A stretch of 64,000 nucleotides of DNA from positions 1 through 64,000 of the forward strand of contig JAEUSP010000045.1 in NCBI GenBank assembly GCA_016788565.1. The letters run 5' to 3'. Below, piece by piece: positions 15,950-25,317 of this stretch. The translations under genes and the position numbers were made by a program. The notes under the pieces are model-generated. The model did no database searches. It saw only the letters and a program-made list of their open reading frames with translations, and was not told where the DNA came from. Each line of letters starts with the position of its first letter. The first letter of the stretch is position 1. Origin of the DNA: Chlorobiota bacterium (lineage in GTDB: Bacteria > Bacteroidota > Ignavibacteria > OLB7).

Positions 15950-17473
15950 TTACTGGAGAGCCAAGACCATCTGCTGGGTAGCCGCTCCATACTCAACCCG
16001 TTGGCGTTCGGTAAGTGAGGGAAGATCGGATGAGCGATAGCCAAGCACTTGGGCAAGTTTTTCAAGGCTAAGAGTATTCAGCAGCCCGGCTGTTATTGGG
16101 CGTTTAGCATCCCAGAAGATTTGTGCCAGAAGAAACTCCTGTGCTGCTTGGCTATCCAGAAGTTGTAGCAGTAATTCGCTCTCTTCCCGCGAGCGGCAAG
16201 GGAAGAAGTAGCAGGTATCATCAAACAGCACCGGCTGGTTTTGGAAGGGTGGCACGATGCAGAATGTTAGGCGTTTGTATAACCCTGAAATCGCTACTTT
16301 CCAGGGGGCAAATGAGTAGGGACCAACACCAAACATTGAGAAACGAGGGCGGTTTTTATAGATGGAGCTTTTCCGCCGATCCAGCAATTCTCCATTCTTC
16401 AACAGATACTGCCATGCTAACGGAGCCTGGGTACAAAGTCGTTCTGGCGTATCACTGATGGAGCGTTGCGTCAGCAGTAGGTATCGGCTTGGAAGCCGTT
16501 GCGCTGCAAGGTCCGAGCTTTTCATTAACGGGAACAGCACGTGGGGTTCCACCACAACCACCTCATCTGCGCCATTCACAAAGGTGCCGTTATCGTGTTG
16601 TACTTCAAACACCCGGCTGCAATCATGCTTCACCCCCGAGCGCCATCCAGATAATCCTTTGTCGGCCAGAGTTCCCCACTGCTCATGCAGCCGAACATCG
16701 GCAATCAACCGACCACTGCGCAGGCCAAATGTTCGTGTTGGAGAGTGCGATTCTAACGAGGCATACTCAGCACATTCTTGGCAAGAAGCCGTTGTGCCGA
16801 TCTGAAGGATGAACAAGCACGCATCAACCGCAGCACCAAAATATCGCTGGGCATCAATGTGGTACATTCTTGCTGATTCCACAGGAATTTCCTGTTCCCA
16901 ACTGTTCATCAGCACTTTCCTTGCCACCGAGGTTTTGCAGAGCACAGCAATCATTCCGCCATCTTGCAACAACCACCGAACTTGCTGGCGCAACATCCAC
17001 TCCGAAATATCAAAATTGCTGCTGCCGGTAATGGCATCAATACCACGCAGCGAATCTGAGTTTGTTTTCTGCGGAGTGTTTGTGCTACCGATAGCTCCCA
17101 GTCCAGCAGTTGTCACCCAGGGGGGATTGCCGATAACAAGCAACGGGCGGGGAAGCGTGGCAAGGATTGGCGGCCAATCCGTTGCGAAGTAATCGGCCTG
17201 TTCGATACTCACCCTTCCTTCAAAGGGAACCAACTGCATGGCTTGCCGTGCAGATTCCACATATTCCGCATTAATATCTACCCCTTGAATCACCCCGGCC
17301 GCCGGAAACGCCTGCGATGCTGCCTGAAGGAACCCTCCCACACCGCACGTTGGCTCAAGAATAGATGCGGGCTGAAACCCTGTGGAGGCAACAACACGGC
17401 AAACCTCGATTGCCAACTCTATTGGAGTTTGGAAGTCACCGTACTCTATTTGATTTTTTCGACGTGTGGTCAT
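15950..17473 (-). CDS. Type II N6-adenine DNA methyltransferase
   Basis: A 507-residue modification enzyme of the M.TaqI/Eco57I-like (gamma) group. YGDFQTP (11-17) is the characteristic X motif, ILEPTCGVGGFLQ (38-50) is motif I (SAM binding), and GNPPWV (115-120) is catalytic motif IV. The C-terminal half should hold the target-recognition region. It methylates adenine in the site cut by its partner, protecting host DNA. Its start overlaps the endonuclease stop by 4 bp. The pair is lower in GC than the flanking core genes, as expected for a mobile restriction-modification cassette. Confidence 0.88.
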   Translation of the reverse strand: MTTRRKNQIEYGDFQTPIELAIEVCRVVASTGFQPASILEPTCGVGGFLQAASQAFPAAGVIQGVDINAEYVESARQAMQLVPFEGRVSIEQADYFATDWPPILATLPRPLLVIGNPPWVTTAGLGAIGSTNTPQKTNSDSLRGIDAITGSSNFDISEWMLRQQVRWLLQDGGMIAVLCKTSVARKVLMNSWEQEIPVESARMYHIDAQRYFGAAVDACLFILQIGTTASCQECAEYASLESHSPTRTFGLRSGRLIADVRLHEQWGTLADKGLSGWRSGVKHDCSRVFEVQHDNGTFVNGADEVVVVEPHVLFPLMKSSDLAAQRLPSRYLLLTQRSISDTPERLCTQAPLAWQYLLKNGELLDRRKSSIYKNRPRFSMFGVGPYSFAPWKVAISGLYKRLTFCIVPPFQNQPVLFDDTCYFFPCRSREESELLLQLLDSQAAQEFLLAQIFWDAKRPITAGLLNTLSLEKLAQVLGYRSSDLPSLTERQRVEYGAATQQMVLALQ

Positions 17474-18123
17474 ATCAGTTTCTCAATACCAGCGATGCTT
17501 CCAGCTTGTTCAATCACTCTTCCATATTGCAATCGCCATTGTAAAGCATTCGAGATGGTCAGATATCCAAGCTGGGGTGGATGGGCGATGACCTCATCTA
17601 CAATGCTCCACGCTCCAATCTCATCAACTGGCAGCATCCGCTCCTGTAAAAATGCAAACAGGTCGTCCCGATTGCCGTTGTTTTCAAGAATGCGCAAGAT
17701 GCCTGAAGTTGTTTGATAATCAGCCGTCCGGTGTTGCTCAACAAAGATGGTATGCAGAATGTGCAAACACCCCGTTTTGCTATGATGGTCGTCCGTTTTG
17801 TCGTAGGCAAAAATTAATATTCCATACCCAAGCCCGTAGATTTTTTGACGTGCAGATGTGAATGGGCAGGAGGATTGCGGCTGCCGGATGCTTGTCACTT
17901 TCATATCTACACCTACCGAAGGAAAGTCTATCCCCTTTGCTGAATTCCCTTCCTCGAACTGATACTGTTGGCGCAAATATGCCCGGAAGGAGTGCTCCAG
18001 ATAGGTGCCAATCGCTTTCCCATCGGTCACGCCAAATAGCTGTGCTTCATGCAACGATGATTGCCGATTAGCAAAATCCGTTGCTCCTGATTTCAATGCT
18101 TCTATGTCAAGTTGTCGTTTCAT
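17470..18123 (-). CDS. Type II restriction endonuclease (PD-(D/E)xK-like)
   Basis: A 217-residue protein immediately upstream of, and overlapping by 4 bp, the adenine methyltransferase; this context is the main reason for the call. Sequence support is Glu43 (GTYLEHSF) and GIDFPSVGVDMKVTS (Asp66, Asp73-x-Lys75), which fits a PD-(D/E)xK active site. The target is unknown and I do not recognise a named isoschizomer family. Endonuclease-first order with translational coupling is notable, because the methylase must protect DNA before cleavage activity builds up. Confidence 0.75.
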   Translation of the reverse strand: MKRQLDIEALKSGATDFANRQSSLHEAQLFGVTDGKAIGTYLEHSFRAYLRQQYQFEEGNSAKGIDFPSVGVDMKVTSIRQPQSSCPFTSARQKIYGLGYGILIFAYDKTDDHHSKTGCLHILHTIFVEQHRTADYQTTSGILRILENNGNRDDLFAFLQERMLPVDEIGAWSIVDEVIAHPPQLGYLTISNALQWRLQYGRVIEQAGSIAGIEKLI

Positions 18124-18230
18124 ACGTTCCCCGAAACTACCATTCCCCTGCTAACCGTCATCCCAACTGCCCCGATCCTGTAAGATGTTTTTGCCAACGC
18201 CCGTTCGTACAATCTTATTCTTGACTTTTT

Positions 18231-18262
18231 TGTACAGATTTAGGTAGGTTGCGCCCGGTTCA
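18231..18262 (+). promoter_or_regulatory. Candidate suf promoter
   Basis: TTGACT at 18231 is followed, after about 20 nt, by TAGGTTGC at 18254-18261, a near match to the TTG / TAnnTTTG pattern. It lies about 40 nt before sufB in the 175-bp divergent region shared with the restriction-modification genes. No IscR-like palindrome is evident. Confidence 0.4.
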
Positions 18263-18298
18263 AAAAATCTCTTCAACGATCATCATACGAAGCACGCG

Positions 18299-19738
18299 AT
18301 GAGCACCGATCTGGAAACCATCCAGCACGTTACCGAAAGCGAGTACAAGTACGGATTCGCAACCGACATTGATACCGAAGCGGTCCCGCCGGGGCTGAAT
18401 GAGGATGTCGTCCGCTTGATCTCCGCAAAAAAAGGGGAACCAGAATGGTTGCTTCAGTGGCGGCTGAAAGCCTTCCGCCATTGGCAAAAAATGGAGGAAC
18501 CCACCTGGCACAACGTCCACTACCCACCGATTGATTACCAATCCATCATCTACTTTGCTGCCCCAAAGAAAAAAGCAAAAAGCCTTGATGAGGTTGATCC
18601 AGAGTTGCTGGAGATGTACGAAAAATTGGGCATCCCACTGAACGAACGCGAAGCCCTTGCCGGCGTGGCGGTGGATGCTGTGCTGGACAGCATGTCGGTT
18701 GCCACAACCTACAAGGATAAGCTGGCCGAAAAAGGGATCATCTTCTGCTCCTTCAGCGAGGCCGTCCGCGAACACCCCGAACTTGTGCGGCAATATCTTG
18801 GCTCGGTGGTCCCCCACACCGATAACTACTTCGCAGCGCTGAACTCCGCCGTGTTCAGCGATGGCTCCTTTGTGTTTATCCCCAAAGGGGTTCGCTGCCC
18901 AATGGAGCTTTCCACCTACTTCCGAATCAACGCGCAGAACACCGGCCAGTTTGAGCGGACCCTGATTGTTGCCGAGGATGGAGCCTACGTCAGCTACCTT
19001 GAAGGCTGCACCGCCCCCATGCGCGACGAAAACCAACTGCACGCTGCGGTGGTGGAACTGGTGGCGATGGAGCGCGCAACCATCAAATACTCCACCGTCC
19101 AGAACTGGTACCCGGGCGATAAGGAGGGGCGCGGCGGCATCTACAACTTCGTCACCAAACGGGGGATTTGCGCCGGGCGCGCCAGCAAAATTAGCTGGAC
19201 CCAAGTGGAGACCGGGTCGGCAATCACCTGGAAATATCCCAGCTGCATTTTGAAAGGGGATGACTCCATCGGTGAGTTCTACTCGGTAGCCGTCACCAAA
19301 AACTACCAGCAGGCCGACACCGGAACCAAGATGATCCACATCGGCAAGAACACCCGCTCCACCATTGTCAGCAAAGGGATTTCCGCCGGGTTCGGCCAGA
19401 ACACCTACCGCGGCCAAGTGAAAGTTGCCAAAGGTGCCGACAACGCCCGCAACTACTCACAGTGTGATTCCATGCTGATTGGCGACCGCTGCGGCGCGCA
19501 CACCTTCCCCTACCTTGAGGTCAGCAACCCAACCGCGCAACTGGAGCACGAGGCTTCCACCTCCAAAATTGGCGAGGATCAAATTTTTTACTGCAACCAG
19601 CGGGGCATCAGCACCGAGGACGCAGTCTCGATGATCGTCAACGGTTTCTGCAAGGAAGTTTTCCGCGAACTACCGATGGAGTTCGCCGTGGAAGCGCAGA
19701 AATTGTTGGCGGTGAGTTTGGAAGGGAGCGTTGGCTAA
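18299..19738 (+). CDS. sufB: SUF Fe-S scaffold complex subunit SufB
   Basis: A 479-residue protein of normal SufB length. With SufC and SufD it forms the BC2D scaffold where Fe-S clusters are built and passed to target proteins. Clear family stretches are [60 protein letters not shown] and [17 protein letters not shown], the last holding the Cys-Gly-Ala-His near the SufD interface. It is first in the suf cluster, followed 73 bp later by sufC. A long antisense frame over it is a shadow. Confidence 0.97.
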   Translation: MSTDLETIQHVTESEYKYGFATDIDTEAVPPGLNEDVVRLISAKKGEPEWLLQWRLKAFRHWQKMEEPTWHNVHYPPIDYQSIIYFAAPKKKAKSLDEVDPELLEMYEKLGIPLNEREALAGVAVDAVLDSMSVATTYKDKLAEKGIIFCSFSEAVREHPELVRQYLGSVVPHTDNYFAALNSAVFSDGSFVFIPKGVRCPMELSTYFRINAQNTGQFERTLIVAEDGAYVSYLEGCTAPMRDENQLHAAVVELVAMERATIKYSTVQNWYPGDKEGRGGIYNFVTKRGICAGRASKISWTQVETGSAITWKYPSCILKGDDSIGEFYSVAVTKNYQQADTGTKMIHIGKNTRSTIVSKGISAGFGQNTYRGQVKVAKGADNARNYSQCDSMLIGDRCGAHTFPYLEVSNPTAQLEHEASTSKIGEDQIFYCNQRGISTEDAVSMIVNGFCKEVFRELPMEFAVEAQKLLAVSLEGSVG

Positions 19739-19811
19739 GCCCGCACAGCAACGCGCAGTAGCAACGCAGGACAGCAAAAATTTCACAATAGCAGAATAGA
19801 GTAACCAACGA

Positions 19812-20594
19812 ATGTCACAACAACCGATTCTTGAGATTCGCGACCTTCGCGCAAGCGTGGAAGGGAAAGAGATTTTGAAAGGGATCAACCTGACGGTGAA
19901 CCCCGGCGAAGTTCACGCCATTATGGGACCGAACGGCTCTGGCAAAAGCACACTTGCACAAGTCCTTGCCGGGCATAAAGCCTACGAAGTCACCGGCGGC
20001 GAAGCACTGCTGCATGGCAACGATCTTCTGGAAATGGACCCCGAAGAACGCGCCCGCGAAGGGGTGTTCCTGGCGTTCCAATATCCGGTTGAGCTTCCCG
20101 GGGTGAACAGCACCTACTTCCTGAAAGCCGCCGTGAACGCTGTGCGGAAACACCGTGGCGAAGAGGAGTTGGATGCCGCCGATTTCCTTGCGCTGGTCCG
20201 CCAAAAAATGAAAGTCCTGGACGTTGGCGAAGCCTTGCTGAAACGCTCGGTGAACGAAGGCTTCAGCGGTGGCGAGAAGAAGCGGAACGAAATTTTCCAG
20301 ATGGCCGTGCTGGAACCAACCTTGGCAATCCTTGATGAAACCGATTCCGGCCTTGACATTGACGCGCTTCGCGTGGTGGCCGACGGCGTAAACAAACTGC
20401 GCGGCTCCGAAAACGGAATGGTGCTGGTCACACACTACCAACGCCTGCTGGAGTACATCGTCCCCGATGTTGTTCATGTGCTGTACAACGGGCGGATCAT
20501 CAAATCTGGCGGAAAGGAGCTGGCGTTGGAACTGGAAGAACACGGCTACGACTGGGTGAAAGAACACGCCGAAGAAGTGGGGGTGGGTCAGTAG
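19812..20594 (+). CDS. sufC: SUF ABC-type ATPase SufC
   Basis: A 260-residue cytosolic ABC ATPase of the SufBCD complex. Walker A is MGPNGSGKSTLAQVL, the SufC-specific signature is GFSGGEKKRNEIFQM, and Walker B is LAILDETDSGLDIDALRVV. The switch His is in LVTHYQRLLEYI. It energises conformational change in SufB-SufD during cluster assembly. It is followed by a 180-bp gap of heptamer repeats before sufD rather than a tight junction. Confidence 0.97.
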   Translation: MSQQPILEIRDLRASVEGKEILKGINLTVNPGEVHAIMGPNGSGKSTLAQVLAGHKAYEVTGGEALLHGNDLLEMDPEERAREGVFLAFQYPVELPGVNSTYFLKAAVNAVRKHRGEEELDAADFLALVRQKMKVLDVGEALLKRSVNEGFSGGEKKRNEIFQMAVLEPTLAILDETDSGLDIDALRVVADGVNKLRGSENGMVLVTHYQRLLEYIVPDVVHVLYNGRIIKSGGKELALELEEHGYDWVKEHAEEVGVGQ

Positions 20595-20774
20595 TCAGTG
20601 GATAGTGGTTAGTGGTTAATTGCAATGAAGAAAGGCTTGGTCATTAGTCATTAGTCCTTGGCGAAGAAAGCATCTCCGATCTTCTTCCTTGACCAAGCAC
20701 TAATTACCAATTACCAATTACTTTCCATCAACTGCTCCCTGCCCCCCGATCCCTAAAACTCAATTCCTGAAACT
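20595..20774. repeat. Short-repeat array between sufC and sufD
   Basis: Degenerate 7-mers of AGTCAGT/AGTGGTT type (about 20590-20625), GTCATTA units (20640-20656) and ATTACCA units (20702-20722). These fill most of the gap. No promoter or gene is apparent. Confidence 0.7.
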
Positions 20775-22097
20775 ATGCATTCAACAACAGAATCATTTCA
20801 AAAAAATTTCGCGCTGTTTGAACACAGTTTGAATGGTGAGTCGGAGCTTCCGCTGCACCAGCTTCGGCGGCGTTCTCTGGAGCGTTTCAGCACGCTGGGC
20901 TTCCCCACCACACGCGATGAAGATTGGCGGTTCACGAACATCGCGCCGTTGGCCGCAACTCAGTTCCGCCCCATTCTGGTTTCGGAACCACACAGCATCA
21001 CCCCGGCGCAAGTTGCCGCAGCCGGATATGCTGGACAATCGGGGCAACGGTTGGTGTTTGTCAACGGCCATTTTGCGCCCGGGCTAAGCCAGCTTGGTGA
21101 AGTTGGAAATGGGGCAACGGTAAGCAACCTTGCCGCAGCTATCAAGGCCGATGCCGCCGCAGTTGAGCAGTTCATCGAATCGCTTCCGGCAACAAAGCCG
21201 GATACGTTTGCTGCGCTGAACACCGCGTTTATCCGTGATGGAGTCTTCATCTCCGTTCCCAGCGGCATTATCATCGAACAACCGATTCACCTGCTGTTCA
21301 TCGGCGTAGCCACATCGGAAGCGACGGTGGCGCACCTGCGGAATCTTATCAGCGTTGGCGAAAATGCACAGGCAACGATTATCGAGGAGTACGTGAGCAT
21401 CGGCGGCGGCGGCAACCACGCCACCTTCACCAACCCCGTAACCCAGATTGCCGCCGCCCCAAACGCCACGGTGAACCACTACCGAATTCAGCACGAGCAG
21501 GAGTTGGGTTTCCACATTGGAACATTCCACGCTACGCTTGATCGCGCCAGCACCGTCAACTCCATCACCTTCACGCTGGGGAGCGCGATTGTTCGGAACA
21601 ACACCAGCGCGGTGCTGGCCGGCCCCGGCGCACACTGCACGATGGATGGAGTCTATCTGGCCAACGAAACTCAGTTGGTTGATAACCACACAACGCTGGA
21701 TCACGCCGCGCCGAACTGCACCAGCCACGAACTGTACAAAGGGGTGCTGAACGACCGCGGGCGTGGCGTGTTCAGCGGGCGAATCATCGTGCGGCAGGAT
21801 GCGCAGAAAACCGACTCGAAGCAATCGAACCGGAACCTGCTTCTTTCCGACACGGCAATCATTGACAGCAAGCCGCAGTTGGAAATTTTTGCCGACGACG
21901 TGAAATGCACCCACGGCGCAACCATCGGCCAGCTTTCCGATGAATCCTTGTTCTACCTGCGCGCACGTGGCATTGGCCTTGCCGAAGCCCGCGCAATCCT
22001 GACCTACGCCTTTGCTGAAGAAGTGGTGGAGCATATCGCCATTCCCGAACTTCGCGACTATCTGGAAACCTTGCTGAACACACGGTTAGAGCATTGA
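20775..22097 (+). CDS. sufD: SUF Fe-S scaffold complex subunit SufD
   Basis: A 440-residue SufD. It pairs with SufB and two SufC to form the cluster assembly scaffold, and is linked to iron acquisition. The conserved C-terminal core is present: VDNHTTLDHAAPNCTSHELY, KGVLNDRGRGVFSGRIIV, QKTDSKQSNRNLLLSDTAII and the SufD His in DDVKCTHGATIGQLSDESLF, then YLRARGIGLAEARAILTYAF. The N-terminal region is shorter and more variable, as usual. It lies between two repeat-filled gaps. Confidence 0.96.
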   Translation: MHSTTESFQKNFALFEHSLNGESELPLHQLRRRSLERFSTLGFPTTRDEDWRFTNIAPLAATQFRPILVSEPHSITPAQVAAAGYAGQSGQRLVFVNGHFAPGLSQLGEVGNGATVSNLAAAIKADAAAVEQFIESLPATKPDTFAALNTAFIRDGVFISVPSGIIIEQPIHLLFIGVATSEATVAHLRNLISVGENAQATIIEEYVSIGGGGNHATFTNPVTQIAAAPNATVNHYRIQHEQELGFHIGTFHATLDRASTVNSITFTLGSAIVRNNTSAVLAGPGAHCTMDGVYLANETQLVDNHTTLDHAAPNCTSHELYKGVLNDRGRGVFSGRIIVRQDAQKTDSKQSNRNLLLSDTAIIDSKPQLEIFADDVKCTHGATIGQLSDESLFYLRARGIGLAEARAILTYAFAEEVVEHIAIPELRDYLETLLNTRLEH

Positions 22098-22366
22098 ACT
22101 TGGTGATTGGTGATTGGTGATTGGTAATTAGTGATTGGTAAGTCGGCTCAAAATCCCCTCTCCCCTACTATACTCGGCGCAAATTGGTTTGCGGAATTCT
22201 GCTCAGCCAGGTGTGGTATGGATTCCCGCTTTCGCGGGAATGACAGTGATTAAGTTTTTCGCAAACCACTCTGTTCGGAGTATAATGACCAATGACCAAT
22301 GACTAATGACCAATGACCGCCTTTCCTTGCAACTGACCACAAACAACTGACAACTGACCATACTCC
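22098..22366. repeat. Repeat-filled gap between sufD and sufS
   Basis: Holds a GATTGGT heptamer array (22101-22140), the 116-bp MITE (22169-22284) and a second heptamer array of AATGACC type (22283-22320) that passes into ACAACTGACC units before sufS. No gene. Confidence 0.75.
22169..22284. mobile_element. MITE-like 116-bp inverted-repeat element, copy 1
   Basis: Ends TATACTCGG... and ...CGGAGTATA, with imperfect terminal inverted repeats of about 30 bp that include GGTTTGCG/CGCAAACC. The centre is the palindrome ATTCCCGCTTTCGCGGGAAT. A second copy of identical length lies at 29126-29241. It has no coding capacity, so any movement would need a transposase in trans. Confidence 0.8.
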
Positions 22367-23605
22367 ATGCTCACCGCCGAACTTGCTCCGCTTGATGTTG
22401 AAACCCTGCGCCAGGATTTCCCAATTCTGGGGCGTGTGGTGCGTGGCAAGCCGTTGGTCTATTTAGACAACGCAGCAACCACGCAAAAACCGCAGCAGGT
22501 GATTGATGCCATCAGCCGCTACTACTCCGAAACGAACTCCAACGTTCACCGCGGCGTGCATTATTTAAGCGAGCAAGCAACGCTTCAGTATGAGGGGGCG
22601 CGGCGGCGGGTTGCCAAATTTCTGAACGCCGAAAGCGCGCACGAAATCATCTTCACACGCGGCACAACCGAAGCGATCAACCTTGTGGCCGCCAGCTTCG
22701 GACGGAAGTTTTTGCGTGAAGGAGATGAGGTGATCCTCACAGAAATGGAGCATCACTCCAACATCGTCCCCTGGCAGATGGCCTGCGACGCAAGCGGCGC
22801 AACCCTTCGCGTTGTCCCAATCAACGACGAGGGTGAGTTGCTGATGGATCAGTTCCGCCAGATGCTGAACCCGCGAACCAAGCTGGTTGCGGCTGTGCAT
22901 CTATCGAACGCGCTGGGGACCATCAATCCGGCAGCAGAGATTATTGAGCTTGCCCACGCCGCTGGGGCGCGTGTGCTGATTGATGGCGCGCAAGCCGTAA
23001 GCCACCTGCCGGTGGATGTCCGGGCGTTAGATGCCGATTTCTACGTCTTCAGCGGCCACAAAATTTTTGGCCCAACGGGGATTGGAGTGCTGTACGGAAA
23101 AACTGAGTTGCTGGAATCCATGCCCCCCTATCAAGGTGGTGGCGATATGATCCGCTCCGTCAGTTTCCAGCGGACAACCTACAACGACATCCCCTACAAG
23201 TTCGAAGCCGGAACGCCCCACATTGCCGGGGCAATCGGCCTTGCCGCAGCGTTGGATTATGTTGAAGGGGTTGGGCTGGAGCGGATTGCAGCGTGGGAAC
23301 ATGAGCTGTTGGAGTACGGGACAGAACTGCTTCAGAACATTCCCGGGCTGCGGCTGATTGGGACCGCACGGCAGAAATCGAGCGTCCTGTCGTTCGTTTT
23401 GGAAAGCGCGCACCCGCACGACATCGGCACAATCATTGATAGCCAGGGGGTGGCAATCCGCACCGGGCATCATTGCGCCGAGCCGGTGATGCACCGATTT
23501 GGTGTGCCAGCAACGGCGCGAGCCTCGGTGGCTTTCTACAACACACGCCAGGAGCTTGAGGTTCTGGCAAGCGCAATTCACAACGTCAACCAATTGTTTT
23601 CCTGA
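22367..23605 (+). CDS. sufS: Cysteine desulfurase SufS
   Basis: A 412-residue PLP enzyme converting cysteine to alanine and an enzyme-bound persulfide, the sulfur source for clusters. The PLP lysine is Lys232 (FSGHKIFGPTG), a ligand His lies in TEMEHHSNIVPWQ, and the persulfide Cys is Cys370 (RTGHHCAEPVMHRF), as in group II (SufS/CsdA) enzymes. The stop overlaps the sufU start (TGATG), the tightest coupling in the locus, matching the known SufS-SufU sulfur relay. Confidence 0.97.
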   Translation: MLTAELAPLDVETLRQDFPILGRVVRGKPLVYLDNAATTQKPQQVIDAISRYYSETNSNVHRGVHYLSEQATLQYEGARRRVAKFLNAESAHEIIFTRGTTEAINLVAASFGRKFLREGDEVILTEMEHHSNIVPWQMACDASGATLRVVPINDEGELLMDQFRQMLNPRTKLVAAVHLSNALGTINPAAEIIELAHAAGARVLIDGAQAVSHLPVDVRALDADFYVFSGHKIFGPTGIGVLYGKTELLESMPPYQGGGDMIRSVSFQRTTYNDIPYKFEAGTPHIAGAIGLAAALDYVEGVGLERIAAWEHELLEYGTELLQNIPGLRLIGTARQKSSVLSFVLESAHPHDIGTIIDSQGVAIRTGHHCAEPVMHRFGVPATARASVAFYNTRQELEVLASAIHNVNQLFS

Positions 23606-24060
23606 TGAACGACCTGCGTGATCTGTACCAAGAGATCATCCTGGACCACAACCGGAACCCGCGCAACTTCCGGAAAATTGAGGGCGCGACCGTCACCCTT
23701 GAAGGGCACAACCCGCTGTGTGGCGACCGCTACACCATCTACCTGCTGTTGGATGACGACATCGTGAAGGACATCAGTTTCACCGGGGCCGGGTGCGCAA
23801 TCAGCAAGGCTTCGGCATCGGTGATGACGGCGATGCTAAAAGGGAAAACCCGCGCCGAAGCCGAAGCACTGTTTCAGCAATTCCACGAAGTAGCAACCGG
23901 CCACGCCCCCATCGGCAACGCGCAGTTGGAGTCGCTGGGGAAGCTGGGGGTGTTTGCCGGAGTGCGTGAGTTCCCGATGCGGGTGAAATGCGCCACCCTT
24001 GCTTGGCACACCATGCACAACGGCTTAGAAGGAAAACATGAGGGGGCAACAACGGAGTAG
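23605..24060 (+). CDS. sufU: SufU zinc-dependent sulfurtransferase
   Basis: A 151-residue SufU/IscU-fold protein that takes sulfur from SufS and passes it to SufBCD. Cys39, Asp41, Cys64 and Cys129 match the zinc site of SufU, and the family insertion before the last Cys (GKLGVFAGVREFPMRVKC) is present. This separates it from scaffold IscU. It starts within the sufS stop codon. The C-terminal tail is short and acidic. Confidence 0.95.
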   Translation: MNDLRDLYQEIILDHNRNPRNFRKIEGATVTLEGHNPLCGDRYTIYLLLDDDIVKDISFTGAGCAISKASASVMTAMLKGKTRAEAEALFQQFHEVATGHAPIGNAQLESLGKLGVFAGVREFPMRVKCATLAWHTMHNGLEGKHEGATTE

Positions 24061-24163
24061 CCACCCCAACAACCGGAACCTGATTCCCGACAGAAGTCAT
24101 TAGTCATTAGTCCGAAGCCTGATTACCGACAACCGATCCCCGACAACCGATTCCCGATTCCCG
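24061..24163. repeat. Repeat-filled gap between sufU and sufT
   Basis: Contains GTCATTA units (24101-24114) and an array of CCGACAACCGATCC type (24119-24163). The array runs into the sufT start, so that the ATG itself forms part of a CCCGATG unit. There is no Shine-Dalgarno. Confidence 0.7.
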
Positions 24164-24574
24164 ATGCCTGACACTGAAACATTAACTCCATCAACCTCGC
24201 CCGAGCAGCCGCAGCCGGTTGCTCCGACTCCGGCTCCAGTTCCGGCAACGCTCAATCTTGCGTTTGATTCCGACCAGATCAAGCAGCTGGTGATTGATGT
24301 GCTGCGAACGGTCTATGACCCAGAAATCCCCGTTGATATTTATGAGCTTGGCTTGATCTACGACATCAGCGTGGAGCCGCCGGGGAACGTCCATGTGTTG
24401 ATGACGCTAACAGCCCCCGCCTGCCCAGTTGCAGGAAGCCTTCCGGGGGAAGTGGAAGAAAAATTGATGGATACTCCAGGCATCAGCAACGCCACGGTAG
24501 AGCTTACATGGGAGCCACCGTGGGATCGCGACTTGATGTCGGAAGAAGCAAAATTGACGTTGGGGCTGTGGTGA
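24164..24574 (+). CDS. sufT: SufT-like MIP18/DUF59 Fe-S assembly protein
   Basis: A 136-residue protein with a Pro-rich N-terminus (1-35) and a DUF59/MIP18 domain: IDVLRTVYDPEIPVDIYELG, VLMTLTAPACPVAGSLP and VELTWEPPWDRDLMSEEAK. SufT-type proteins help Fe-S maturation under high cluster demand. The single Cys in TAPACPVAG is the conserved one. The start ATG overlaps a tandem repeat and lacks an evident ribosome site, so a start further in cannot be excluded, although no nearby in-frame ATG precedes the domain. Confidence 0.9.
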   Translation: MPDTETLTPSTSPEQPQPVAPTPAPVPATLNLAFDSDQIKQLVIDVLRTVYDPEIPVDIYELGLIYDISVEPPGNVHVLMTLTAPACPVAGSLPGEVEEKLMDTPGISNATVELTWEPPWDRDLMSEEAKLTLGLW

Positions 24575-24759
24575 AAAAAATGAAGTCATTGGTCAGTTGT
24601 TAGTTGTCAGTGGTCATTAGCCTGATTACCGATCCCCGACAACCGATCCCCGACAACCGATCCCCGACAACCGATCCCCGATCCCCGACAACCGATCCCT
24701 GATTCCCGACAACCGATCCCCGATAACCGATTCCCGACTCCCGATTCCCGACGACCGAC
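24575..24759. repeat. Tandem octamer array upstream of the Rrf2 regulator gene
   Basis: A heptamer stretch (24582-24618, GTCAGTTGTTAGTT-like) is followed by about 135 bp of CCGATCCCCGACAA units (24622-24757) reaching to within three bases of the next ATG. It contains no obvious promoter or ribosome site. Confidence 0.8.
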
Positions 24760-25242
24760 ATGAAATTCAGCACTCAGGAAGAATACGGCATACGCTGCTT
24801 GCTCCGAATCGCCCGCGCGGGGGCCGGGGCCGGCTTGACCATTCCTGAAATCAGCCAAGCTGAAGGGCTGTCGGATGCGAACGTGGCAAAGCTGCTGCGG
24901 ATTTTACGGCTTGGTGGCTTTGTGGAGGCAACCCGTGGGCGTGTGGGGGGATACTCACTGGCGCGCCGGCCAGCGGATATTTCCATCTCGGAGGTGCTTC
25001 ACGTTCTTGGCGGGAAATTGGTGGAGGAGGATTTCTGCGAAGCCTTCAGCGGCGGAAGTGGGAAGCTGTGTGTCCACGCTATTGATTGCACCATCTTCTC
25101 CCTTTGGGAAACCATCCAACACGCTGTGGATCAGGCACTAAGCCGGGTCACGCTGCATGATATGATCCCCCACACCCCCGAAGACCTTCAGCCGCATCAC
25201 AGCTCCTTCCTCCCGACGCTGCCAACCATTGCTGCTCCATAA
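24760..25242 (+). CDS. Rrf2-family Fe-S-type regulator (IscR/SufR-like)
   Basis: A 160-residue Rrf2 winged-helix regulator (MKFSTQEEYGIRCLLRIARA; recognition helix around DANVAKLLRILRLGG; wing RGRVGGYSLARR). Cys93, Cys104 and Cys110 could ligate a [2Fe-2S] cluster, though the spacing CX10CX5C is wider than the CX5CX5C of IscR. It is probably the local sensor of cluster status controlling suf. It sits last in the cluster, and its gene is preceded by a tandem repeat array instead of a visible ribosome site. Confidence 0.9.
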   Translation: MKFSTQEEYGIRCLLRIARAGAGAGLTIPEISQAEGLSDANVAKLLRILRLGGFVEATRGRVGGYSLARRPADISISEVLHVLGGKLVEEDFCEAFSGGSGKLCVHAIDCTIFSLWETIQHAVDQALSRVTLHDMIPHTPEDLQPHHSSFLPTLPTIAAP

Positions 25243-25317
25243 CTGGCGGCTCTCCTCCCCCTCTCTCCTTTTTCGCAACTCACCCCATCAACGTTCAACT
25301 TCCAACTTCCAACCATC

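Noticed and set aside
18260-19417. 385-residue open frame antisense to sufB
   Set aside because: It overlaps an unmistakable SufB; the composition is that of a shadow frame.
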